A stretch of DNA of 64,000 nucleotides from Xanthobacteraceae bacterium (lineage in GTDB: Bacteria > Pseudomonadota > Alphaproteobacteria > Rhizobiales > Xanthobacteraceae), in contig JALHMF010000001.1 of NCBI GenBank assembly GCA_022844205.1, positions 370,028 to 434,027 of the forward strand. The letters are read 5' to 3'. The notes under the pieces are model-generated. The model did no database searches, had not been told where the DNA came from, and saw nothing but the letters and a program-made list of their open reading frames with translations. Positions 26,942-35,494 of this stretch are shown here, piece by piece. The translations under genes were made by a program, and so were the position numbers. Each line of letters starts with the position of its first letter. Within the stretch, counting starts at the first letter, position 1.

Positions 26942-27781
26942 ATGACCGGTTCGCTTTCGTTTCGTGCCGCCGTGGTCTCCATCGCACTGCTCGTAGCCTT
27001 TCTCCTCGCGTGGCATCTCGCCACGCGGGGCATCGGCCCCGTGCAGCCAATGGACCCGGAATACGCGAAGCTCATGGGCGCCACGGCAACGCAGGGAAAA
27101 TCCGCGATGCCCGGGCCGCTCGATGTGGGTGCGAAGCTCTGGGAGCATCTTAAAAGCCCGTTCTACGACAAGGGCCCGAACGACAAGGGCGTCGGCATTC
27201 AGCTTGCCTACTCGCTCGGACGCGTGCTGACCGGCTATCTGCTGGCGGTGCTGTTCGCGATCCCGATCGGTTTTCTGATCGGCATGTCTCCCTTGATGAG
27301 CAAGGCGCTCGATCCGTACATCCAAATTCTGAAGCCGATCTCGCCGCTCGCCTGGATGCCGCTGGCCCTCTACACGATCAAGGACTCCGGCCTCTCGGCG
27401 ATCTTCGTCATCTTCATATGCTCGCTCTGGCCGATGATGATCAACACCGCCTTCGGAGTCGCGGCGGTTCGCAAGGAATGGCTGAACGTCGCGCGCACGC
27501 TGGAAGTCGGCACCATCCGCCGCGCCTTCACCATCATTCTGCCGGCGGCCGCTCCGACCATTCTGACCGGCATGAGAATTTCCATCGGCATTGCCTGGCT
27601 CGTGATCGTCGCAGCCGAGATGCTCGTCGGCGGCACCGGCATCGGCTACTTCGTCTGGAACGAGTGGAACAATCTCTCCATCGTGAATGTCATCAACGCG
27701 ATCCTGTTCATCGGTCTTGTCGGCATGGTGCTCGATCAGGTGCTCGCGCGGCTAACCCGTCTCGTGACGTTTCCGGAGTGA
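26942..27781 (+). CDS. cynB: Cyanate/nitrate ABC transporter permease (NrtB family)
   Basis: A 279-residue inner-membrane permease with about six helices. Its EAA loop RTLEVGTIRRAFTIILPAAAPTILTG (split here as the G near residue 187 with LPAAAP after it) docks the ATPase. The family is NrtB/SsuC/TauC. It is the second gene of the operon, with the ATPase gene starting two bases after its stop. The region before it is a palindromic repeat that may hide the ribosome site. Confidence 0.9.
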   Translation: MTGSLSFRAAVVSIALLVAFLLAWHLATRGIGPVQPMDPEYAKLMGATATQGKSAMPGPLDVGAKLWEHLKSPFYDKGPNDKGVGIQLAYSLGRVLTGYLLAVLFAIPIGFLIGMSPLMSKALDPYIQILKPISPLAWMPLALYTIKDSGLSAIFVIFICSLWPMMINTAFGVAAVRKEWLNVARTLEVGTIRRAFTIILPAAAPTILTGMRISIGIAWLVIVAAEMLVGGTGIGYFVWNEWNNLSIVNVINAILFIGLVGMVLDQVLARLTRLVTFPE

Positions 27782-27783
27782 GC

Positions 27784-28692
27784 ATGTCCGACAAATTCAT
27801 CTCCATCGAAGACATCTCGCGCAGCTATCCCGCACCCTCGGGCGGCAAGACGACCATCTTCAAGAATCTCTGGCTGCCGATGAAGCGCGGCGAGTTCACT
27901 TGCATCATCGGCCATTCCGGCTGCGGCAAGACGACGGTGCTGAACATTCTCGCCGGTCTGGATGTGCCGTCGAGCGGCGAGGTGATCGTGGACGGGCAGG
28001 CGATCGAAGGCCCCTCGCTCGATCGCGCGGTGATCTTCCAGAGCCACGCGCTGCTGCCCTGGCGCAGCGTGATGGGCAACGTATCCTACGCGGTGTCTTC
28101 GAAATGGCGGAAATGGCCGGGCGCGCAGATCCGCGAACAGGCACAGAAATTCATCGATCTCGTTGGATTGACTGGCTCCGAGCACAAGAAACCGGCGGAG
28201 CTCTCCGGCGGCATGAAACAGCGCGTCGGCATTGCGCGCGCCCTCTCCATCGAGCCGAAGATCATGCTGATGGACGAGCCGTTTTCGGCGCTCGACGCGC
28301 TCACGCGCGGCACGTTGCAGGACGAGGTCCGCCGCATCTGCCAGACCACTGGTCAGACCGTGTTCATGATTACGCACGACGTGGACGAGGCGATTTATCT
28401 CGCTGACAAGATCGTGCTCATGACCAACGGGCCCGGGGCGGTGCTTGCCGAGATCGTCGAGAACCCGTTGCCGCGAGACCGCAAGCGCACCGACTTCCAC
28501 AAGCACCCGCTCTATTACTCCGTGCGCAACCACATCATCGATTTTCTGGTCGAACGCAGCCGCACCTTTGTGGCGAACACGAAGGACTTCAACCCGCGCA
28601 ACGTGCCGGTGGTCGTGCCGCGCGCGGTGGAGCCATCGCTTGCGGCGAGTGATGGTCCGCGCCTGCGCGCGACGCAGACAGGAACGAACTAG
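27784..28692 (+). CDS. cynD: Cyanate/nitrate ABC transporter ATP-binding protein (NrtD family)
   Basis: A 302-residue ATPase that powers the adjacent permease. Walker A is GHSGCGKTT near residue 43, the signature is LSGGMKQRVGIARAL, Walker B is IMLMDEPFSALD and the switch histidine is in MITHDVDEAI. A C-terminal extension of about 70 residues (after FLVERSRTF) is proline- and arginine-rich. ATG 27784 is used; longer frames upstream lie inside the permease gene. Two-base spacing to cynB indicates coupled translation. Confidence 0.93.
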   Translation: MSDKFISIEDISRSYPAPSGGKTTIFKNLWLPMKRGEFTCIIGHSGCGKTTVLNILAGLDVPSSGEVIVDGQAIEGPSLDRAVIFQSHALLPWRSVMGNVSYAVSSKWRKWPGAQIREQAQKFIDLVGLTGSEHKKPAELSGGMKQRVGIARALSIEPKIMLMDEPFSALDALTRGTLQDEVRRICQTTGQTVFMITHDVDEAIYLADKIVLMTNGPGAVLAEIVENPLPRDRKRTDFHKHPLYYSVRNHIIDFLVERSRTFVANTKDFNPRNVPVVVPRAVEPSLAASDGPRLRATQTGTN

Positions 28693-28735
28693 ATTTCGAA
28701 CGCCAAGCACAGCCAGGACAGCAACGGAGACAAAA

Positions 28736-29224
28736 ATGAAACGCGAGCAACTGACCGAGAAGATTCTCGACATCAAGCGAGAGAAGGGTTGGACCTGGAA
28801 ACAGATTTGCGAAAAGATCGGCGGCTTTTCAGAGACGCTGATCGTCGGCGCCTGCCTCGGACAGATGAAACTCACGAAGCCGCAGGCGGCGAAGGCCGCC
28901 GAACTGTTCGGGCTTTCGAAGAGCGAGGAAAAACTCCTCAACGAGATTCCCTATCGCGGCACGGGTACACCGATGCCGCCGGCGGACCCGCTCATCTATC
29001 GTTTCTATGAAATGGTGATGGTGAACGGCCCCGCATGGAAGGCGCTGATCGAGGAGGAATTCGGCGACGGCATCATGTCGGCGATCGACTTCGACTTCCT
29101 GATGGAGCGCGTCGCCCATCCGAAAGGCGACCGTGTCAAGTTCACGATGTCGGGCAAGTTCCTGCCGTACAAATATTACGGCGCCTCGGGCAACATACCG
29201 GAATACGGATACAAGGAAGAATGA
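28736..29224 (+). CDS. cynS: Cyanase (cyanate hydratase)
   Basis: Converts cyanate and bicarbonate to ammonia and two CO2 as a cytosolic decamer. The 162 residues include the conserved active site: Arg89 and Glu92 in DPLIYRFYEMV, and Ser115 in GIMSAIDF, at the same spacing as Arg96, Glu99 and Ser122 of the E. coli enzyme. The C-terminus KFLPYKYYGASG is typical. GGAGA precedes the ATG. It ends the operon and shows that the transporter upstream serves cyanate as a nitrogen source. Confidence 0.97.
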   Translation: MKREQLTEKILDIKREKGWTWKQICEKIGGFSETLIVGACLGQMKLTKPQAAKAAELFGLSKSEEKLLNEIPYRGTGTPMPPADPLIYRFYEMVMVNGPAWKALIEEEFGDGIMSAIDFDFLMERVAHPKGDRVKFTMSGKFLPYKYYGASGNIPEYGYKEE

Positions 29225-29238
29225 GGTTTCCGGAATGG

Positions 29239-29299
29239 TCCGGCCTCACCCTTCGAGACGCGACAGGCGCGCGCATCTGAGGGGGAGGCCGGAGTTTTT
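29239..29299 (+). terminator. Rho-independent terminator of the cyanate operon
   Basis: TCCGGCCTC (29239-29247) pairs with GAGGCCGGA (29285-29293), followed by GTTTTT. The stem extends inward with one mismatch. The loop has the CTTCGAGACGCG...CGCGC wording of the local palindromic repeats, so a repeat seems to have been taken over as a terminator. Confidence 0.7.
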
Positions 29300-29320
29300 C
29301 TACTCGAACAAATACACGTC

Positions 29321-29788
29321 TCAATTTGTTTTAGCGGCAGCCTTCTCCGCTTTCGCGATGTCTTCCTCAAGGTCCGCCAGTTCCTCGCATCCCTTCGGGC
29401 AGAGCTTTTTCAATCGCGCGAGATTGGCGCGCGCCTTCTCCATCTGATTGGTTTCGATGAACATCTCGCCCTGATATTCGAGTGCGCTCAGGTGATTGGG
29501 ATCAAGCTGCAGCGCGCGTGCGTAATGAACCGCTGCCTGCTTGTAGTCGCCGGTCTTGCGCAGGCTGAAGCCGAGCAGGTTGTGAACGTCGGCGTGATCG
29601 TATTTGGGCAGCAGCGGTTTCAAATCCGTGAGCGCGCCCTGAAAATCCTTCGCCTTGATCTTGACGCGGATCGCGGTCAGTTCGGCGGGTGCCTTGTTGT
29701 CCGGCGAGAAATTGTCAAAGGCGGAAGCGGGCAGAGCAAACAACACGCCGGCAACGATCATCGAAAGGAATTTGATCCAGGTTTGCAT
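29321..29788 (-). CDS. Exported TPR-repeat protein
   Basis: A 155-residue protein with a signal peptide (WIKFLSMIVAGVLFALPASAF) followed by two to three tetratricopeptide repeats: DVHNLLGFSLRKTGDYKQAAVHYARAL and HLSALEYQGEMFIETNQMEKARANL follow the TPR pattern of paired helices. The C-terminus (KLCPKGCEELADLEEDI) has two cysteines that could form a disulfide. TPRs bind proteins; the partner is unknown. ATG 29788 has GGAGGA 4 bases upstream, which fixes the start despite a longer open frame. Confidence 0.88.
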   Translation of the reverse strand: MQTWIKFLSMIVAGVLFALPASAFDNFSPDNKAPAELTAIRVKIKAKDFQGALTDLKPLLPKYDHADVHNLLGFSLRKTGDYKQAAVHYARALQLDPNHLSALEYQGEMFIETNQMEKARANLARLKKLCPKGCEELADLEEDIAKAEKAAAKTN

Positions 29789-29980
29789 CGTTTCCTCCAG
29801 GCGTTTTTCCTGCCACCTTTCTGGCAATCTATCATGACGGCTTCTCTGTGGAAGCAGCCGCAATCCCGCGAAAAAACGCAATTTTTCGTGTTGCTTGCTT
29901 GTGCGCCCTCCATCGGCCAAATTGCGGCGCCCGCAGTCATGGCCCCGCGCCGAGGCGGCCGGGCTTTTTGGAGTATTCGC

Positions 29981-30766
29981 ATGGCCGCCGAGACCGGCTC
30001 GCGCCCGCGCGTCGGGCTCTTTGCCACCTGCCTGGTCGATCTGATCCGCCCGAGCATCGGCTTTGCGTCCGCGAAACTCATCGAGGATTCCGGCTGCACC
30101 GTCGAAGTGCCGCTGCAAACCTGCTGCGGCCAGCCCGCATTCAACAGCGGTGACCGCAAGACGACGCGCGCGATGGCCGAACAGATGATCGAGGCCTTCG
30201 AGCCCTATGACTACATCGTCGTGCCTTCGGGCTCCTGCGCGGGCATGATCAAGATGCATTACCCCGAACTGTTCGCGGGCGACCCCGCCTGGATGCCGCG
30301 CGTGGAAGCGCTTTGCCGCCGTGTGTTTGAGCTGATGAGTTTTCTCGTGGACGTGCGCAAGCTCGATCGCGTCAATGCGATTTACGAAGGCACGGTGACG
30401 TATCATGACTCATGCTCCGGTTTGCGGGAACTGGGCGTGAAGGCGCAGCCGCGTAAATTGCTGTCCGGCATCACGGGCCTGAACATCGCCGAGATGAAAG
30501 ACAGCGATGTGTGCTGCGGCTTCGGCGGTACCTTTTGCGTGAAATATGCGGAAATCTCCAACGCCATTGTCGAGAAGAAAGTCGAGAACATCGCCGCGAC
30601 CGGCGCGCCGACTTTGCTCGCGGGCGATCTCGGCTGCCTGATGAACATGGCGGGCAAGCTGCAGCGGCTGCAAAAGCCGGTGGCTGTGCGTCATGTGGCG
30701 GAGTTGCTAGCCGGCATGGGGAACGAGCCGGCCATCGGCGAACCCGCGAAGGCGTCATCGAAATGA
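29981..30766 (+). CDS. lutA: L-lactate dehydrogenase complex protein LutA (Fe-S subunit)
   Basis: First subunit of the LutABC complex that oxidises L-lactate to pyruvate. The 261 residues contain two CCG cysteine domains: VEVPLQTCCGQPAFNSGD near residue 45 and DVCCGFGGTFCVKYAEIS near 180, plus CLVDLIRP at the start; these bind an iron-sulfur cluster. ATG 29981 has GGAG 7 bases upstream; longer frames have no support. Its stop overlaps the next start (ATGA). The operon continues with an acetyltransferase, lutB and lutC. Confidence 0.93.
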   Translation: MAAETGSRPRVGLFATCLVDLIRPSIGFASAKLIEDSGCTVEVPLQTCCGQPAFNSGDRKTTRAMAEQMIEAFEPYDYIVVPSGSCAGMIKMHYPELFAGDPAWMPRVEALCRRVFELMSFLVDVRKLDRVNAIYEGTVTYHDSCSGLRELGVKAQPRKLLSGITGLNIAEMKDSDVCCGFGGTFCVKYAEISNAIVEKKVENIAATGAPTLLAGDLGCLMNMAGKLQRLQKPVAVRHVAELLAGMGNEPAIGEPAKASSK

Positions 30767-31290
30767 GTGCAGCGCTCGCCAGAAAAGATCGCGCGATCCG
30801 TGCGCGCTACGGGGTGGCTGCCGACGCGGCGGCGATCACCCGCATCTATAATCAGGGCATCGAGGACCGGGTCGCGACGTTTGAGACGGCGAGCCGTTCC
30901 GTGCAAGACATCGAAAAATGGTTCGATACCGGCCGCACCGTTGTTGTCGTGGAAGCGGATGGCGAGGTACTCGCCTATGCCACGGCGTTCATCTATCGCG
31001 AGCGTGAATGTTATTCCGGCGTGCGGGAATTTTCCGTCTACGTGGACCGCAATGCCCGCGGCATGGGCCTTGGCCGCGCGGCGCTTGAAGCATTGATCGA
31101 GGCCGCAAGGGCGCGCGGCGACTGGAAACTTTTGTCGCGCGTGTTCCCCGAAAACGGCGCGAGCCTGAAGCTGCTTGCTTCGCTCGGCTTTCGCGAAGTC
31201 GGCACTTATAAAAATCACGCGAAGCTCGATGGAAGATGGCGTGATGTCTTCATCGTCGAAAAGCTGCTCGGCGAAGGCGAGAACGCATGA
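30763..31290 (+). CDS. GNAT acetyltransferase inserted in the lut operon
   Basis: A 175-residue acetyltransferase of the phosphinothricin acetyltransferase (Pat/Bar) type. IRARYGVAADAAAITRIYNQGIEDR is the usual N-terminal strand and helix, EFSVYVDRNARGMGLGRAALEALI is the acetyl-CoA-binding motif A (R-x-x-G-x-G), and the end SLGFREVGTYKNHAKLDGRW is typical. Both ends overlap neighbours by four bases (ATGA), so it is cotranslated with lutA and lutB. Detoxifying an amino-acid-like amine is the usual role; a link to lactate use is not obvious. Confidence 0.92.
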   Translation: MSAALARKDRAIRARYGVAADAAAITRIYNQGIEDRVATFETASRSVQDIEKWFDTGRTVVVVEADGEVLAYATAFIYRERECYSGVREFSVYVDRNARGMGLGRAALEALIEAARARGDWKLLSRVFPENGASLKLLASLGFREVGTYKNHAKLDGRWRDVFIVEKLLGEGENA

Positions 31291-32723
31291 GCCACCCGAT
31301 CAAGTCGCCGCAGTTCAAGGAAAACGCGCACGAGGCGTTGCAGGACGCGCAGTTGCAAAAGGCGCTTGGCAAGATTGAGACCGGCGCGGTCGCCCGCCGC
31401 CGCTCGGCGGCCGAGCATCTGCCGGAATTTGAGCGCCTGCGCGACTCCGCGCGCGACATCAAGAACCACACGCTTGCGCATCTCGATCTCTATCTGGAGC
31501 AATACGAAAAGCGGGTGAACGAGCAGGGCGGCCACGTCCATTGGGCCGTCACCGCCGAGGACATGCGCCAGATCGTGCTCGATATCTGCAAAAAGGCCAA
31601 CGCCCGGATTGTCACCAAGGGCAAGAGCATGATCGGCGAGGAGGTCGCGCTCAACGACTTTCTGGAAAAGAATAACATCGTTCCGGTCGAAACGGACCTT
31701 GGCGAATACATCATCCAAATTCGCAACGAGGCGCCCTCGCACATCATCTTTCCGGTTCTGCACCTGAACAAGGAAGAGATTGAAGAAGATTTCCGCCGCG
31801 TTCATACAAACCTGCCGGTAGGTAGGAATATCAAGGAGCCAGCAGAACTGCTGGCTGAGGCGCGCACCGTGCTGCGCGAGAAATTCCTTGCGGCCGATGT
31901 AGGCATTACCGGGGCAAATTTCCTCGTTGCGGAAACCGGTACGTCGCTGATCGTTACCAACGAAGGTAACGGCGATCTCACTCAGACGTTGCCCAAAGTG
32001 CATATCGTGCTGGCATCAATCGAGAAAGTCGTGCCGACGCTGGAAGACGTCTCGCAGATGCTGCGCGTGCTGGCACGCTCCGCCACAGGGCAGGAAATTT
32101 CCATCTACACGACCTTCTCCACCGGCCCGCGCCGCAAGGAAGACGTGGACGGTCCCGGCGAATATCACGTCATCCTGCTCGACAACGGCCGTTCGGCGAT
32201 GCTCGCGGGACAGTTCCGCGACATGCTCCGCTGCATCCGTTGTGGTGCGTGCATGAACCATTGCCCGGTTTACGGAGCGGTCGGCGGGCATGCCTATGGG
32301 TGGGTCTATCCCGGCCCGATGGGGGCGGTGCTGACACCTTCGCTTATCGGCGTGGACAAGGCGGGGCACCTTCCGAATGCCTCCACCTTCTGCGGCCGCT
32401 GCGAGGAAGTCTGCCCGGTTCGCATTCCGCTGCCGAAAATGATGCGGCATTGGCGCGAGCGGGAATTCGAGCGGCATCTTTCGCCCGCCACCGTGCGGAG
32501 CGGCCTCAAGGTTTGGTCCTTCTTCGCGCTGCGTCCCACGCTCTACGGATTTTTCGCGGGGCTGGGCATGAACCTGCTGGCATCGCTTGGAAGAACGAAA
32601 GGCCGTTTCCGCTGGCTTCCGCTCGCCGGCGGCTGGACCCGGTACCGCGACTTCCCGGTTCCGCAGGGCGAGACGTTTCAGTCGCGCTGGAAGAACCGCC
32701 AGCGCGCGGAGAAGAAACCATGA
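31287..32723 (+). CDS. lutB: Lactate utilization protein LutB (Fe-S subunit)
   Basis: The 478-residue iron-sulfur subunit of LutABC. An N-terminal LUD domain (VTKGKSMIGEEVALNDFLE, then ETDLGEYIIQIRNEAPSH) is followed by two ferredoxin-type clusters: CIRCGACMNHCP near residue 315 and CGRCEEVCPVRIP near 368. The C-terminus is basic and may touch the membrane. It overlaps the acetyltransferase before it and lutC after it by four bases each, so the operon is tightly coupled. Confidence 0.95.
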   Translation: MSHPIKSPQFKENAHEALQDAQLQKALGKIETGAVARRRSAAEHLPEFERLRDSARDIKNHTLAHLDLYLEQYEKRVNEQGGHVHWAVTAEDMRQIVLDICKKANARIVTKGKSMIGEEVALNDFLEKNNIVPVETDLGEYIIQIRNEAPSHIIFPVLHLNKEEIEEDFRRVHTNLPVGRNIKEPAELLAEARTVLREKFLAADVGITGANFLVAETGTSLIVTNEGNGDLTQTLPKVHIVLASIEKVVPTLEDVSQMLRVLARSATGQEISIYTTFSTGPRRKEDVDGPGEYHVILLDNGRSAMLAGQFRDMLRCIRCGACMNHCPVYGAVGGHAYGWVYPGPMGAVLTPSLIGVDKAGHLPNASTFCGRCEEVCPVRIPLPKMMRHWREREFERHLSPATVRSGLKVWSFFALRPTLYGFFAGLGMNLLASLGRTKGRFRWLPLAGGWTRYRDFPVPQGETFQSRWKNRQRAEKKP

Positions 32724-33394
32724 GCGCGCGCGACACCGTCCTCGGTTCGATCCGCCGCTCGCTCGGCGCCAGCGGCAATGAAACCATGCGCGGCCAGACG
32801 GTCGACGATCGTCTCGCGCGGCATCCGAAAGGGATCATTCCGAAACGCGGAGAGGGGTCGAAAGCCGAGCGCCTGGCACTCTTCAAGACGATGATCGAGC
32901 AAGCCTTCGCAACGGTTTCGATTCTAAAGTCGTCCGACGAGATTCCGTCCGCGGTGGCCGCTCACCTTCGCTCGAAGAACCTCCCGATGGAAATCCGCCG
33001 CGGGGAAGACGCGCGCCTCGCGAATGCGCCTTGGCAAAATGAAAAGACGCTATCCGTCACCACCGGACCCTCCGATGGAAAGCAGCTTGCCGCGATTTCC
33101 CATGCTTATGGCGCCGTCGCCGAAACCGGCACGCTGGTGCTCGTCTCGGGGCCGGAAAACCCCACGACCCTGAGCTTCTTGCCGGAACACCATATCGTGG
33201 TGCTCGACGCTGGCGAGATCGAGGGCAACTACGAGGCGGTCTGGGATCGTATCCGCGAGAAATATGGACGGGGCATCATGCCGCGCACCGTGAACTGGAT
33301 TTCCGGCCCGTCCCGCACCGCTGACATCGAGCAGGTGCTGCTGCAGGGCGCGCACGGCCCCCGCACCTTGCATGTGCTCGTGATAGACAAGTAA
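32720..33394 (+). CDS. lutC: Lactate utilization protein LutC
   Basis: A 224-residue LUD-domain protein, third subunit of LutABC. The conserved end of the domain, GAVAETGTLVLVSG...LSFLPEHHIVVL followed by TVNWISGPSRTADIEQVL, is clear. The N-terminus (ARDTVLGSIRRSLG) is typical. It overlaps lutB by four bases. The next gene starts only 10 bases downstream, so the transcript may continue into the membrane hydrolase-like gene. Confidence 0.94.
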   Translation: MSARDTVLGSIRRSLGASGNETMRGQTVDDRLARHPKGIIPKRGEGSKAERLALFKTMIEQAFATVSILKSSDEIPSAVAAHLRSKNLPMEIRRGEDARLANAPWQNEKTLSVTTGPSDGKQLAAISHAYGAVAETGTLVLVSGPENPTTLSFLPEHHIVVLDAGEIEGNYEAVWDRIREKYGRGIMPRTVNWISGPSRTADIEQVLLQGAHGPRTLHVLVIDK

Positions 33395-33404
33395 AAGACG
33401 CCGC

Positions 33405-34661
33405 ATGACCGCTCCCGTCGTCCAGAAACGCGATGTCGTTTTCATCTGCGGCTATGAAATCGCTCCGCCGGAAATCCACCACCGGCGCTTCGAGCGCGAA
33501 CTCGCGCGCATGAAGCAGACATGGAACGTGGAGGCAAAACTTTCGCCGTGCACGATGAAGGAAAACAAGCAGTTCGGCGAATGGTCGCTGGAAACGAGCG
33601 GCCCCAACTGGAAGGTCGATACCAACTACAAGATCTTCTGGTGGGGCGACCTGATTGCGACCGACTTTGAGATGGCGCCGTGGAAGCGGCTGTGGGCGGG
33701 GCTCGCGGCGTTTTTCGATTTCACGATTTCCGGCGCGCTCTTTCACTACTTCAGGATGAACTGGCGCTACGCGCTGTTCTTTCTGTATCCGTATTTTCTG
33801 TTCGCAATGGCGGGCGTCGCCGGTTATTTCATCGCGCGCTATGCGCTGGCCTGGCTGGCGCCCGGCTTCCAGTACTCGCTGATCGCATCGGTCGCTACAG
33901 GCCTTGCCTGGTCGTTCGGCTCTTTGCTGTTGCCGCCAAGACCTTTTTACATCGCGTATCTCTTCAACGACTGGCACTTCGCGCATGAGCTGGTGCATGG
34001 GCGTCGCCTGGCGCTGAACGCGCGGCTCGATCGTTTTGCGAAGGAGCTGATCGATATTGTGAGAAATTCCACCGCCGATGAAATCGTGCTCGTCGGGCAT
34101 TCGCTCGGCGCCGTGCAGGTGATCGATGTCGTCTCCCGTGCCAAGCGCATGGACGCGACGTTCGGAAAAAACGGTTCGCCGGTGCGCATCCTCACGGTCG
34201 GCTCCTCGCTGCTCAAGATCGGCCTTCATCCCGGCGCAAATTATCTGCGCGAGGCGACGCGGGAAGTTGCGAACGATCCGAATTTCTACTGGATTGAATT
34301 CCAGGCGCTCTCCGACATGGTGAATTTCTACAAGTCTAATCCGGTCGGAGACATGGGCCTGCCGCTCACCGGAAGCCCGACCGTGCAGATTGTCCGCATC
34401 AAGCACATGCTCGCGAAGAAAACCTATGATGGCCTGAAGCGCGATTTCTTTCGCGTGCATCGCCAGTTCGTCATGGGCAACGAGCAGCGCTACTTCTACG
34501 ATTACTACATGATCTGCTGCGGACCCATTGCGCTGCCCGACCGCGTCTCCTATCACGACGGCGCGGTGAAGGCGTTTGCACCCGACGGCTCGTTCGATCC
34601 TTCGATGGTGCGCACCGGCAATGTTTCCGGTTCGGTCAAAAGCAAGAAGGCGAAGGATTGA
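33405..34661 (+). CDS. Membrane protein with alpha/beta-hydrolase-like domain
   Basis: A 418-residue protein of unknown function. Residues 95-185 hold three hydrophobic segments (RYALFFLYPYFLFAMAGVAG, then YSLIASVATGLAWSFGSLL). After them comes a hydrolase-like region with ADEIVLVGHSLGAVQVIDVV near residue 228, where GHSLG is the nucleophile elbow of lipases and esterases. The N-terminal strand RDVVFICGYE also fits that fold, so the membrane part may be an insertion. The last 60 residues contain FYDYYMICCGP. It starts 10 bases after lutC and overlaps the following methyltransferase gene by one base. Confidence 0.75.
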   Translation: MTAPVVQKRDVVFICGYEIAPPEIHHRRFERELARMKQTWNVEAKLSPCTMKENKQFGEWSLETSGPNWKVDTNYKIFWWGDLIATDFEMAPWKRLWAGLAAFFDFTISGALFHYFRMNWRYALFFLYPYFLFAMAGVAGYFIARYALAWLAPGFQYSLIASVATGLAWSFGSLLLPPRPFYIAYLFNDWHFAHELVHGRRLALNARLDRFAKELIDIVRNSTADEIVLVGHSLGAVQVIDVVSRAKRMDATFGKNGSPVRILTVGSSLLKIGLHPGANYLREATREVANDPNFYWIEFQALSDMVNFYKSNPVGDMGLPLTGSPTVQIVRIKHMLAKKTYDGLKRDFFRVHRQFVMGNEQRYFYDYYMICCGPIALPDRVSYHDGAVKAFAPDGSFDPSMVRTGNVSGSVKSKKAKD

Positions 34662-35245
34662 TGACCCCGACAATCGCCAAGGCAATCTGGTGCTGCTTCG
34701 TCATCGCTTGGTGGGCGATGCGCTATCCGCACGAGCGCAAGGCGAAGAAGGCCGGCGTCGTGGCGAGCAGGCGCGATACGCAGGAGATGCTGCTGCTCGG
34801 CATCTCGCTGTCGGGCCTCGGCATCGTTCCGATGATCTACGTCTTCACGAAGTTCGGCGGCATCGGCGAGCGGACGTTCATCCCGTCGCTTGCATGGCTC
34901 GGGCTGCTGCTCGCCCTTGGCGCGCTTTTGTTTTTTTATCGCACGCACCAGCAGCTCGGGCGGAACTGGTCGGTATCGCTGGAATTGCGCGACAAGCACC
35001 AACTGGTCGTCAGCGGGGTCTACCGCTATGTGCGCCATCCGATGTATTCGGCGTTCTTCCTCTGGGCGGTCGCGCAGGCGCTATTGCTGCCGAACTGGAT
35101 CGCGGGTTTTTCCGGGCTTGCCGGTTTTGGAACGTTGTTCTTCTTCCGGGTAGGGCGCGAAGAGGAACTCATGATCGAGGCGTTTGGCGATCAGTATCGC
35201 CATTACATGGCGCGTACGGCCCGCGTGATTCCCTTCATCTACTGA
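34661..35245 (+). CDS. Isoprenylcysteine carboxyl methyltransferase-like membrane protein
   Basis: A 194-residue inner-membrane methyltransferase of the ICMT/PEMT family. It has four to five helices and the conserved C-terminal core VYRYVRHPMYSAFF, then REEELMIEAFGDQYRHYMART, where the His-Pro and Glu-Glu elements bind S-adenosylmethionine. Bacterial members methylate lipids or small molecules, and the substrate here is unknown. ATG 34661 shares its A with the stop codon of the membrane hydrolase gene, which suggests the two proteins act together on a lipid-like substrate (inference). Confidence 0.88.
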   Translation: MTPTIAKAIWCCFVIAWWAMRYPHERKAKKAGVVASRRDTQEMLLLGISLSGLGIVPMIYVFTKFGGIGERTFIPSLAWLGLLLALGALLFFYRTHQQLGRNWSVSLELRDKHQLVVSGVYRYVRHPMYSAFFLWAVAQALLLPNWIAGFSGLAGFGTLFFFRVGREEELMIEAFGDQYRHYMARTARVIPFIY

Positions 35246-35494
35246 CTAGGTCCGGGTTCCATCCCGGTCGGCGCGTAGCCCTATATGAATGAATGGGGGG
35301 CGAGGCTCTGCCCCCTGAATTCGCGTGAAATTTGCGTGACTTATTGGCAACATCTTAACGGAATGTCCTCGTAATCCGGGTGCGGCGACGTTGCGGACTA
35401 GCCCGTTTCTGACCCCCTCACTATAAAGCTCGCGGGGCGGGGAGTGCCGGACGGCTGGGGCCATGGCATCCACTCAAGAGCCAACGAGTTTCGA

